This document shows, one piece after another, positions 7,317 to 14,223 of a stretch of DNA of 19,826 bases. The stretch comes from CAYFSS01 sp964345975 (GTDB lineage: Bacteria > Bacillota > Clostridia > Saccharofermentanales > Fastidiosipilaceae), in assembly GCA_964345975.1 (NCBI GenBank), contig CAYFSS010000026.1, positions 1-19,826 on the forward strand, written 5' to 3'. The notes under the pieces are model-generated. The model saw nothing but the letters and a program-made list of their open reading frames with translations. It made no database searches and had not been told where the DNA came from. The position numbers and the translations under genes were made by a program. The stretch's first letter is position 1, and each line of letters starts with the position of its first letter.

Positions 7317-7970
7317 AGGATCGCTCCTTGATCCTCCCCGCGTCCAGATAGAGTGATGCAAGGGGCAAATCACCAAAATCTTCCTTATGATGGCTGGTCA
7401 TCACTAGGGTCTTACCGTCGGCAAGAAAACCTTTCAGGTAGGCTTTCACTTTATCAGCCATGTCGCTATCCAAAGCATTCAAGGGCTCGTCTAAGAGGAG
7501 TAGGTCCGGTTCTTCCATAAAAGCCTGTATCAGGCCTAACCTTTGCCGCATCCCTAAGGAATAGGTCCGAACTTTCTGATCTTGGACCTGGGACAGGTCA
7601 AAGTAATCCAACCAATGATCTAAATCCGCCGGGGTCAATTGATTTCGTACTTCCGCCAGAATCTCCAGATTCTGCCTGCCGCTTAAATCCATCCAGAAGG
7701 CCGGAGTCTCGATGAGGACTCCTTGCTTGGGTGGGAATTCCAGATCCGCCCGAGGACCAGATCCCGCCCGAGAACCTGGTCCCGGTAGAGGATTCGTCCA
7801 TGTGTGGGACGAATGAGGCCTGCAAAGAGACGCAGCAGCATGGTTTTGCCGGATCCATTGCCGCCGAGGAGGGCTAAGCCGGCCCCTGCTTCAAGCTCAA
7901 AGGATAGGTCCGTCAAGATAGGGATTTTATTGATGCTTTTGCTTACTCGTTGAAATTCATAGAGGTTCAT
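7309..7970 (-). pseudogene. ABC transporter ATP-binding protein, frameshifted within a short duplication
   Basis: The ATG at 7970 has an AAGGA site with an 8-9 base spacer. The first part reads as an ABC ATPase: MNLYEFQRVSK, Walker A GGNGSGKT (about residues 36-43), LFAGLIRPTHGRI. After the segment 7741-7775 the family sequence continues in another frame: FPPKQGVLIETPAFW, signature YSLGMRQ, Walker B LLLLDEP, D-loop LNALDSD, H-loop TSHHKED, stop at 7309. All catalytic motifs are present, about 220 residues if joined, so only the one-base shift prevents a full protein. Restoring one G in the second repeat copy, or deleting that 17-base copy, gives an intact frame. It lies between the permease and the anchor protein. 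The shift could be a real off state, a mutation or an assembly error. Confidence 0.8.
7741..7775 (-). repeat. 18+17 bp imperfect tandem duplication causing the ATPase frameshift
   Basis: On the minus strand copy 1 is gttctcgggcgggatctg (7775-7758) and copy 2 is gtcctcgggcggatctg (7757-7741). Copy 2 lacks one G of a GGG run. One copy or two 18-bp copies keep the frame (VLGRDL units); the present 35-bp arrangement does not. Confidence 0.85.
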
Positions 7971-7993
7971 CGGTAGATCCTTTCTTCTTAAGA

Positions 7994-9487
7994 TCAAAGG
8001 AAATCCATGGACTTGGACACGTTGCGCATCCGCTTCATGAGGACGTATAAGGCCGATGCATTGAGGGTAAACAAGAGAAGGAATTGAGAGGCTGGGGAGG
8101 CGCCGGGCTTTTGTAAACAAGAGCCGAGATAGGCCCATTGATTGGGGAAGAGATACGCTAGAAGTCGAAAACCTAGCAGCTTGGGTAAGTAGAAGGATAT
8201 GGCATCGAGCAGAGGTATGAGGCCCAGCCAAAGAAGTCCGATCTGCGTAAGCGCAAACCGCAGGCGCAGGTTCAAATGATTTATGAAGATGACCCATACA
8301 CAAAGGTTCAAGCTATGGATCCATAAAACTGCAAAGACGGTTCGGGTCATTTCAAACGGGGTGATCCAACTCAAGACCGTCAGAAGAAGAATCTGAAAGA
8401 AAAATATAGAGGCCATCAAGATGCATAGTTGTCTTTGTAGTCCTGCAACCCATGCGGACCGACTGACGCTCCGACTTAAGACATAGATTCCTTGACAGCG
8501 GAAGGCTTCCCGACAGTAGTCTGAAAGAAGCATCAGAGGAACTAAGTGGTACGTGATATAGAAAAGAAAATCCAAGGGGGTGCCAGAGTAGAGAAAGAGA
8601 ACATCACCAAAGAGAATCTCCGGAGGAACTCTGACAGCTGTCTTCAGGAAGACAAAACTCAAGCCCCATTGAACGGTCTGAAGCCCTAAGACGATGAGCA
8701 AGAATCTTTGATGAGCTCGTAGGAAGCGCAAGCTGCTTTGAGCAAAGCGAGGCGGCTTATTCTTCAACAGAACTCGGTCATAGATCTTCGCAAATCTTTC
8801 TTGCGTCAACAGGTTCAAGGTGAACACTAAAACGAGAATGACTAAACTTAAGCTCAAGAAAGTCCAGGCAAGGTAGTGAATAAGTTCTTGTCCATCCAAG
8901 ATACTAGTCTGGTGAAAGATCCCCATCTCAAAGAAGACCCCATCAAAGGTATCAAGGTGATCACGCAATCCTAATCCCGGTAAGGCATCCAACAGATACT
9001 TGGCAGCTGAGATACTGATCAGAAGAACTAAAGGAAGATTGATGTCTGATAAGGCAAAGATCAAAACCAGGAAGAGGAGGAGAACACCTGTCAATAAGAG
9101 GTGAAAGAGAATAAAGATCGGGATCAATCTCCAACCCTGGAAAATGCCTTCATCCAACGATCTGGAAGTTAAGCTCAACAAACAGGAAAGTGTGACTAAG
9201 CCCGAATAGACCCATCTTTGAAGACGGGTATTTCGCAAATAAAAGAGAATAAACGCTCGCCGCTTAGGAAAACGCACGAGGAGTTCAGGGCGAATCAGGG
9301 ACCGACCGATGATTCTCCAGAGACCCAATAGCATGAGAGGATAAACAATCAAATAGAAGGTTAGTGGAATACTGAGTGGATTCAACGGTTTAGCAGTATT
9401 TTGCAGAAAGCCTGAAAGAAGAAGGATGAGGACAAGTCCAACAAGCAGTCCATCATAGCGATGAAATCTAAATCTTCGGATCGTCAT
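7994..9487 (-). CDS. Polytopic membrane protein, probable ABC transporter permease
   Basis: The start ATG (9487) overlaps the upstream gene's TGA in an ATGA arrangement, which decides it over the longer ORF. The product is 497 residues with about 11-12 hydrophobic segments, starting near residue 10 (DGLLVGLVLILLLSG), through a cluster around residues 110-190, to a last one near the C-terminus (FLLLFTLNASALYVLM). Loops are short, with no periplasmic binding domain. The stop is 24 bases before the ATPase ATG, so the two are almost certainly one operon and the protein the membrane half of the transporter. The sequence does not match a permease family I know well; the substrate is unknown. It is the only gene of the operon in which I see no tandem repeat. 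Confidence 0.75.
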   Translation of the reverse strand: MTIRRFRFHRYDGLLVGLVLILLLSGFLQNTAKPLNPLSIPLTFYLIVYPLMLLGLWRIIGRSLIRPELLVRFPKRRAFILFYLRNTRLQRWVYSGLVTLSCLLSLTSRSLDEGIFQGWRLIPIFILFHLLLTGVLLLFLVLIFALSDINLPLVLLISISAAKYLLDALPGLGLRDHLDTFDGVFFEMGIFHQTSILDGQELIHYLAWTFLSLSLVILVLVFTLNLLTQERFAKIYDRVLLKNKPPRFAQSSLRFLRAHQRFLLIVLGLQTVQWGLSFVFLKTAVRVPPEILFGDVLFLYSGTPLDFLFYITYHLVPLMLLSDYCREAFRCQGIYVLSRSVSRSAWVAGLQRQLCILMASIFFFQILLLTVLSWITPFEMTRTVFAVLWIHSLNLCVWVIFINHLNLRLRFALTQIGLLWLGLIPLLDAISFYLPKLLGFRLLAYLFPNQWAYLGSCLQKPGASPASQFLLLFTLNASALYVLMKRMRNVSKSMDFL

Positions 9488-10068
9488 AATGGTTGACCCT
9501 TGTCTCTTAACTTCCTTACCGTCAGGATCATCAGAAGAGTAAAGACAACTAGATAGATAGCCAGAGGCAGAGTACAAGGCCACATGGACTTCCCCTTGGC
9601 GGTGAAAGCTATGAGATTAAGGGGTTGAAGGTGAGTCATCAATTTAGATAGAAAGAGTTTACTGTCTCTTAGGAGATAGGCTAGTACCTCTGTGATAAGA
9701 CTAAGGCTTGTGATGAGGAGGAAGGGTAAGAGGTTGAACAGGCGATAATCTAGGCTCTTCACGTAGGATACGGCATATGTCCCGGTCAATAAGACGGCGT
9801 ACATAAGCGCAGTTTGAACACTAAAAAGCCCATAAAAGACAACGATCGGGTATGGCTGACGGTTCCGGCTGGCTGGCTGACGGTCCCGGCTGGCTGACCG
9901 GTCTGGCTGGCTGACNNNNNNNNNNNNNNNNNNNNNNNNNNNNNNNNNNNNNNNNNNNNNNNNNNNNNNNNNNNNNNNNNNNNNNNNNNNNNNNNNNNNN
10001 NNNNNNNNNNNNNNNGGCTGGCTGACCGGTCTGGCTGGCTGACGGTTGGGGCTTTTCATTGAACTCAT
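9484..10068 (-). CDS. Small polytopic membrane protein, first gene of the ABC operon, interrupted by a scaffold gap
   Basis: The C-terminal 125 or so residues are real coding sequence with about three to four membrane segments (YPIVVFYGLFSVQTALMYAVLL, FNLLPFLLITSLSLITEVL, LPLAIYLVVFTLLMILTV). They end in TGA at 9484-9486, overlapping the permease start. Upstream the frame passes through Gln/Arg/Pro/Ser-rich repeats (DRQPAS type) and then 100 Ns, beyond which the same repeat leads to candidate ATGs at 10068 and 10059. Because the gap size is arbitrary, the frame across it and the true start are not known; neither ATG has a clear ribosome binding site. A start inside the repeat or nearer the first membrane segment is possible. 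Likely an auxiliary membrane subunit of the transporter. Confidence 0.55.
   Translation of the reverse strand: MSSMKSPNRQPARPVSQXXXXXXXXXXXXXXXXXXXXXXXXXXXXXXXXXXVSQPDRSASRDRQPASRNRQPYPIVVFYGLFSVQTALMYAVLLTGTYAVSYVKSLDYRLFNLLPFLLITSLSLITEVLAYLLRDSKLFLSKLMTHLQPLNLIAFTAKGKSMWPCTLPLAIYLVVFTLLMILTVRKLRDKGQPL
9852..10044 (-). repeat. Tandem repeat (about 17-21 bp units) flanking and probably filling the assembly gap
   Basis: On the + strand ggctggctgac recurs with spacers ggttcc, ggtccc and cggtct on the left of the gap (to 9915), and resumes on the right (10016) as ggctggctgaccggtct plus ggctggctgac. The last 28 bases before the gap and the first 28 after it are the same, which is what a collapsed tandem array looks like. 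Confidence 0.85.
9916..10015. other. Assembly gap (100 Ns)
   Basis: Exactly 100 N characters, a customary placeholder for a gap of unknown size, placed inside the repeat array. Confidence 0.99.
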
Positions 10069-10187
10069 CCCGGATAATTCATCGATGTTGATGTTTATGC
10101 GTTTTATTTACACTTTGTTCACCTTGAGGGTCAAATCCTTTGCATAATCCCCGTATAAACGAGCGAATACAATCACTTCTCAGTCAT

Positions 10188-10196
10188 TGCTATAAT
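10188..10196 (+). promoter_or_regulatory. Extended -10 promoter of xth-cdd
   Basis: TGCTATAAT is a consensus extended -10 (TGn plus TATAAT at 10191-10196), about 37 bases before the xth ATG. The -35 region 17 bases upstream (tacaat) is poor, as is common with extended -10 promoters. Confidence 0.6.
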
Positions 10197-10232
10197 ACAT
10201 AGAACATTCTCAATATATGGAAGGTGTGAAAA

Positions 10233-10994
10233 ATGACATTGAAGATGATTTCCTGGAATGTAAACGGGCTACGCGCCATCGTCCAGAAAAATTTCATGCA
10301 CGAATTTACCGAGCTGGATGCCGACTTCATCGGGCTCCAAGAGATCAAGCTCCAAGAAGGACAAATTGATCTCCAATTCCCCGGCTACCATGCCTACTGG
10401 AACTATGCAGAAAAAAAAGGCTACTCCGGCACTGCCGTCTTTACCAGACATGAGCCCCTGAACGTCAGCTATGGCATCGGAATGGAAGAACATGATTCAG
10501 AAGGCCGCGTCATCACACTGGAATATCCATCCTTCTACTTCATCACCGTCTACACACCCAACTCACAAAATGAACTCAAGCGTCTAGACTATCGCATGGC
10601 CTGGGAAGATGCTTTCCGCGCATACGTCGCAGAACTCGACAAAAACAAGCCCGTCATCATCTGTGGCGACCTAAACGTTGCCCACAAGGAAATTGACCTG
10701 GCAAACCCCGCCACCAATCGTCGCAGCGCCGGATTCACAGATGAGGAACGTGGAAAATTCACCGAGCTGATCGAGGCCGGATTCATCGATACATTCCGCC
10801 ACTTCTACCCTGATCAGGCTGAGATCTATACCTGGTGGTCGTATAGAACCAGAGCCAGAAGCAGAAACGCAGGCTGGCGCATCGACTACTTCGTTGTTTC
10901 AGACCGATTAAAAGATCAACTGCATGACGCCAAGATTCACGATGACATCCTTGGTTCGGACCACTGTCCCGTGGAACTGACATTGGAGGTCTAA
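10233..10994 (+). CDS. xth: Exodeoxyribonuclease III / AP endonuclease (ExoA/Xth family)
   Basis: The product is 253 residues, the usual length for the Bacillus ExoA type. It removes 3' blocking groups and cuts DNA at abasic sites in base excision repair. Family motifs are in order: SWNVNGLRA (residues 7-15, Asn metal-site contact), LQEIK (metal-binding Glu about residue 36), VYTPNS with the conserved Tyr, GDLNVAH (about 146-152, catalytic Asp and Asn), WRIDYF and GSDHCPV near the C-terminus (Asp-His catalytic pair). Start ATG 10233 follows a GAAGG-type site. The cytidine deaminase start follows one base after the stop, so the two are co-transcribed from the promoter at 10188-10196. Confidence 0.95.
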   Translation: MTLKMISWNVNGLRAIVQKNFMHEFTELDADFIGLQEIKLQEGQIDLQFPGYHAYWNYAEKKGYSGTAVFTRHEPLNVSYGIGMEEHDSEGRVITLEYPSFYFITVYTPNSQNELKRLDYRMAWEDAFRAYVAELDKNKPVIICGDLNVAHKEIDLANPATNRRSAGFTDEERGKFTELIEAGFIDTFRHFYPDQAEIYTWWSYRTRARSRNAGWRIDYFVVSDRLKDQLHDAKIHDDILGSDHCPVELTLEV

Positions 10995-10995
10995 G

Positions 10996-11412
10996 ATGGA
11001 AAACCCTGAACTGGGCATTGAACTTCATTTGTTGAAAGAATCCGTTGCGAAGGCCATTGAAAACGTCTATGCCCCTTACTCTCAGTTCCGAGTGGGTGCT
11101 GTTGCGCAAGGTGAAAGCGGTCAATACTACACCGGCTGCAATATCGAAAACGCCAGCTACGGTGCAACCTGTTGTGCCGAAAGAGTCGCTATCTTTAAGG
11201 GGGTTTCGGAGGGCGAACGTAGGTTCAAGCAGCTTATGGTATGGACGCCTGATGCCGAGGGCTATGCCAGTCCCTGCGGTATCTGTCGCCAAGTCATTGC
11301 CGAATTCTTTGAACCCGATGCAAACATCCTGATGTTGGATCATACGAGGGACTCTGCAAAAGTCATGAGCGTCGAAGAGCTGCTGCCACATTCTTTCAAT
11401 CTTGAGTCTTAG
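10996..11412 (+). CDS. cdd: Cytidine deaminase
   Basis: The product is 138 residues, typical of the short homotetrameric cytidine deaminases of pyrimidine salvage (cytidine or deoxycytidine to uridine or deoxyuridine, cytoplasmic). Zinc-site motifs are complete: CNIENASYG, then CCAER (Cys ligand and catalytic Glu) and PCGICRQ (two Cys ligands), plus the N-terminal YAPYSQFRVGA substrate-binding segment. The ATG at 10996 has a GGAGG site six bases upstream that lies inside the last codons of xth. A strong terminator follows at 11498-11531. The tail after FEPDANI is short but in the family range. Confidence 0.95.
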   Translation: MENPELGIELHLLKESVAKAIENVYAPYSQFRVGAVAQGESGQYYTGCNIENASYGATCCAERVAIFKGVSEGERRFKQLMVWTPDAEGYASPCGICRQVIAEFFEPDANILMLDHTRDSAKVMSVEELLPHSFNLES

Positions 11413-11497
11413 TCATACGATGAGGTAACACAACGATTGGCAATCAAGCCGGAAAATAACCTAGGTTCGAGTTCATGGCCTTAACGACTAATTTTTT

Positions 11498-11531
11498 TAC
11501 AGGATCCAATGCATGGATCCTGTAATTTTTT
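11498..11531 (+). terminator. Rho-independent terminator of xth-cdd
   Basis: An 11-bp perfect stem (tacaggatcca 11498-11508 with tggatcctgta 11514-11524), 5-base loop, then attttttg. It lies about 85 bases after the cdd stop. Confidence 0.85.
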
Positions 11532-11625
11532 GTTGCCCTTTGGAATTAATTAGCTAAATTAAGTTCAAAGTTCGATGCAAACCGGCCAAAGGTCGGTAAA
11601 CTTATAACAATGATTGGAGGTCAGC

Positions 11626-11673
11626 ATGAAATAACTGCGCTTTTCCTTAGGACTTCTGGTTCTCATCTTTATT
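11626..11673 (+). other. Signal-peptide start of the exported protein, interrupted by TAA at codon 3
   Basis: An ATG at 11626 follows an ideal ribosome binding site (ggagg, 11616-11620, 5-base spacer). Read in the frame of the following gene, it gives Met-Lys, then TAA (11632-11634), then LRFSLGLLVLIFIMSSLKISA, a text-book signal peptide with a cleavage site at ISA before VNS. The internal ATG at 11674 lies inside the hydrophobic core and has no ribosome binding site. So the native start is almost surely 11626, with one nonsense codon. Confidence 0.75.
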
Positions 11674-12996
11674 ATGAGTTCCTTGAAGATCTCGGCCGTC
11701 AACTCAGTCCCGTTCGGTGACATAACTGGCAAGAAAACTGAGCCTACAACCACTGAGTCTTCGAGCACAGAACCTACCACGGTAGAGACGACACCCGAGG
11801 TTACAACTTCGGAATCCACAACCACAGAGCCCGAATCAACTGAAACAAATCCTAGCGAATCGGCAAACGATGTGCCTAGAAAACGCCGAGACGGCGTGAA
11901 GATCGTCCCCTTTGGTGAAATAACAGGTAAAAAGACTGAGCCTACCACCACTGATCCGAGAAGCAATGAAACGGAACCGAGTAGTGATCCGAAAGAACGT
12001 ACATCCGGCGTTAGAATCCTCATAACCCCTCCGCTCTTCAGTTATGGTCGAGTTGAGGATATCTTCCCTGTCTCCTACAAAGTACCGGAGCAATGGCTCG
12101 GCGAATTCATGTATGACGAATACAACGACCCAACCATATTCTATTATCCTCGAATCAATAATTTCGATACCGCAGTCCAAGTTTTGGCTTATGAGGTCAA
12201 TCGTGAAGGTTTAACCGATGAAGAATTCCTGCGCTACATCATGGATACCATCAAAGAAGAAAATGAATACACGGCACTGCAATACAAACTGGTTCAAGGA
12301 CCCGACTTTCCGTACGCCAGGCTCACCATAGAGAGAGATTACAAGGATTCCAATACCTATCTGGATCGGTTTTATCGGCTGCTCGGTGATCAGGTCATCA
12401 TGTTCCAGTCTCTTGTATTTGATGCTCCAAATGCAGCGAATGTAAAGAACGCAGAAGCTATGTTCCTGAGCCAATTCGTCGATGATGCAACGCTGCAAAT
12501 TCCTTCAAGCTGGAAGAGTGTTACACAAGAAAAGGCTGTTTACCGCTATCCCGAAACCTGGAACTTCAATGAAATGATCGAAACTGAAAACACTCTGGGA
12601 GGTCTTGTTCATAAGTCGGATGACGGTCTCACATTCTTTAGCACGACCGAAGAATACGATTCGAGTCCATTGGAAGAAAATAGCGACTATTACAATGCTC
12701 TTGAACATCATGCTCAGAACATAGCGGCGAGCTATGATGAATACATCATCGCCGGAATCGACGTTTATCTCGATACGGAATATACCATGCGGATGCGTCT
12801 CTTCAGCACCTTGGACGGTGAGAAAATAGAAGTCCAAGTCTTTTCACTCCTTGATACGTTCGACAATCGTTTATACACCTTACTCCTAGAGACCGAATCT
12901 GATCATGAAACACCTGACTGGGAAGCCATTGAGCTCTTTGACACCATTGTCGAATCGTTCGAAGTAAATTTTGATCCTACGGTAGGTCAGGCTTAA
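11674..12996 (+). CDS. Exported Thr/Ser/Glu-rich protein with two PsbP/DcrB-like domains (native start likely 11626)
   Basis: 440 residues from the first uninterrupted ATG. After the remaining signal peptide comes a low-complexity linker of about 110 residues rich in Thr, Ser, Glu and Pro. It holds two copies of a short block VPFG(D/E)ITGKKTEPTTT, at about residues 12 and 80. Two similar globular halves of roughly 140-150 residues follow. Each starts with a motif like FPVSYKVPEQW or AVYRYPETWNF and alternates strands and helices in the way of PsbP/DcrB-like (DUF1795-type) exported proteins. The fold assignment is inference from that motif and layout. It probably acts outside the membrane; no lipobox Cys is seen, so it would be released or wall-associated. 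A 7-bp hairpin (11581-11597) precedes the ribosome binding site. The gene ends facing the dehydrogenase, with a shared terminator hairpin. Confidence 0.75.
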   Translation: MSSLKISAVNSVPFGDITGKKTEPTTTESSSTEPTTVETTPEVTTSESTTTEPESTETNPSESANDVPRKRRDGVKIVPFGEITGKKTEPTTTDPRSNETEPSSDPKERTSGVRILITPPLFSYGRVEDIFPVSYKVPEQWLGEFMYDEYNDPTIFYYPRINNFDTAVQVLAYEVNREGLTDEEFLRYIMDTIKEENEYTALQYKLVQGPDFPYARLTIERDYKDSNTYLDRFYRLLGDQVIMFQSLVFDAPNAANVKNAEAMFLSQFVDDATLQIPSSWKSVTQEKAVYRYPETWNFNEMIETENTLGGLVHKSDDGLTFFSTTEEYDSSPLEENSDYYNALEHHAQNIAASYDEYIIAGIDVYLDTEYTMRMRLFSTLDGEKIEVQVFSLLDTFDNRLYTLLLETESDHETPDWEAIELFDTIVESFEVNFDPTVGQA

Positions 12997-13071
12997 CGAA
13001 ACGAGAGAACCTTAAGATCCAGGTGTCTAAACACGCACAATAGAATTCACTCGTCACACGACGAACGAACA

Positions 13072-13105
13072 GAAGACCCGGGAGAAATAAATCTCCCGGG
13101 TCTTC
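13072..13105. terminator. Terminator hairpin between convergent genes
   Basis: A 14-bp perfect stem (gaagacccgggaga / tctcccgggtcttc) with the 6-base loop aataaa. Tails on both sides are only moderately T-rich (attcattc on +, tgttcgttcg on -). Its position suggests it stops transcription from both sides. Confidence 0.75.
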
Positions 13106-13157
13106 ATTCATGCGTCTAATTTCATTCATGCGCCTAAAGCACCTAAAGCACCTACAA
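13106..13157. repeat. Short tandem doublets downstream of the terminator
   Basis: attcatgcgtctaattt is followed by attcatgcgcctaaag, and then the 9-bp unit cacctaaag recurs (gcctaaag cacctaaag cacctacaa). They fill the gap between the hairpin and the dehydrogenase stop. Confidence 0.6.
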
Positions 13158-13170
13158 CAATCAATCATTC

Positions 13171-14130
13171 CTATTTGTAGTCGTAGAAGCCCTTGCCCTC
13201 AGTGACACCTAACTCGCCGCGATCGATCTTTTCTTTGAGATAGGCTAACTTCTTTGACGTTAGAGAATCAGGATCATCGGCGCCCGGCTTACTTGAAGTA
13301 ATCTCATAGGCGGTCTTCAAGCCGACCACGTCATAGATCTTGAACGGACCGAGAGGAGCCCCCGTGGAACGTTCCCACGTCTGATCTATCGTATGAGGAT
13401 CGGAGACTCCGGTCGCTGCCAAACTCAAAGCGGCATCGAGGAAAGGAACCAACAGCGAGTTCAAAACATAGCCGGGTTGCTCTTTGTGAATCTTAATCGG
13501 AAGCATCCCAATCGCTTCGGCAAACTCTACCATTTGATCGTAATACACCTGATCCGTTCCCTCATGTCCCATGATCTCAGCGATGTTCTGCGCCCAGATC
13601 CTATTGGCGAAGTGAAGGTGCAAGAATTTTTCCGGTCGCCCTGTAAAGTGAGCTAACGTACTCGGTAGCATCGTCGATGAATTGCTGACCAAGACTGCCT
13701 TCTCGGGCAGGATCGGTCCAAGCATGGTATAGAACGCTTTCTTTGCGTCCAAGTTCTCGCTCATGGATTCGATCACGAGGTCGGCGTCGGAAAAAGCTCT
13801 TTCAACGTCCGTCTCAAGCTTCATGTTTTCGTAGACCGAGTCCACCTTCTTCAACATAGCATCGATATCTTCAGTCTTGGTGTTTGAGATGTCATCGATC
13901 AATCCCTTGGGGTAAACGTAGGCAACCCGAGGATCGTTGAGGAGGGCTTTTGTTTGTTCTAATGAATCTCGATAGGACAAGTGAATATGGTCCAATCGTG
14001 GCTTGGTACGCTCGATCGACGCCTCACTACGCAACCAAATCGTGGTATCGAAGCCCTTCATTGCCGTTTGGAATGCAATTTGAACGCCGAGGACACCGCC
14101 ACCGGCTACAACAACTTTCTTGAAATCCAT
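13171..14130 (-). CDS. 3-hydroxyacyl-CoA dehydrogenase family protein
   Basis: 319 residues from the ATG at 14130, chosen because AAGGGG lies 6 bases upstream; a TTG five codons earlier is the alternative. The N-terminal Rossmann domain has the dinucleotide motif VVAGGGVLG (about residues 6-14). It continues with DADLVIESMSENLDAKK, VSNSSTMLPS and HLHFANRIW, which hold the Ser, His and Asn positions of the active site of this family. The C-terminal helical domain includes QPGYVLNSLL. Such single-domain enzymes interconvert 3-hydroxyacyl-CoA and 3-oxoacyl-CoA with NAD(H) in butanoate or fatty-acid metabolism. The residues after the catalytic His (LHFANRIW) differ from the common HFFNPV pattern, so the substrate may be atypical. 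It has its own promoter at 14192-14220 and no neighbouring thiolase or crotonase. Confidence 0.85.
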   Translation of the reverse strand: MDFKKVVVAGGGVLGVQIAFQTAMKGFDTTIWLRSEASIERTKPRLDHIHLSYRDSLEQTKALLNDPRVAYVYPKGLIDDISNTKTEDIDAMLKKVDSVYENMKLETDVERAFSDADLVIESMSENLDAKKAFYTMLGPILPEKAVLVSNSSTMLPSTLAHFTGRPEKFLHLHFANRIWAQNIAEIMGHEGTDQVYYDQMVEFAEAIGMLPIKIHKEQPGYVLNSLLVPFLDAALSLAATGVSDPHTIDQTWERSTGAPLGPFKIYDVVGLKTAYEITSSKPGADDPDSLTSKKLAYLKEKIDRGELGVTEGKGFYDYK

Positions 14131-14191
14131 GATATTCCCCTTCAAGTTTTGAGTTTTCGTACGTGATGATTTACATCAAACTTCTTGAAGC

Positions 14192-14220
14192 ATAGTACAC
14201 CTATGAAAGGGGCTAATCAA
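14192..14220 (-). promoter_or_regulatory. Promoter of the hydroxyacyl-CoA dehydrogenase gene
   Basis: On the minus strand TTGATT (14220-14215), a 17-base spacer and TACTAT (14197-14192) stand about 60 bases before the ATG. The -35 lies just past the stop codon of the upstream membrane protein. Confidence 0.55.
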
Positions 14221-14223
14221 GAA

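Noticed and set aside
11581..11597. Hairpin accggcc-aaa-ggtcggt in the leader of the exported protein as a riboswitch or attenuator.
   Set aside because: Only 7 bp with one G-U pair, no T-tail and no competing structure; too little to claim regulation.
11565..12023. Minus-strand ORF rich in Gly, Ser and Val (GSVVVGSVF repeats) opposite the Thr-rich linker.
   Set aside because: It is a mirror of the low-complexity Thr/Glu codons of the + strand gene, with no ribosome binding site of its own.
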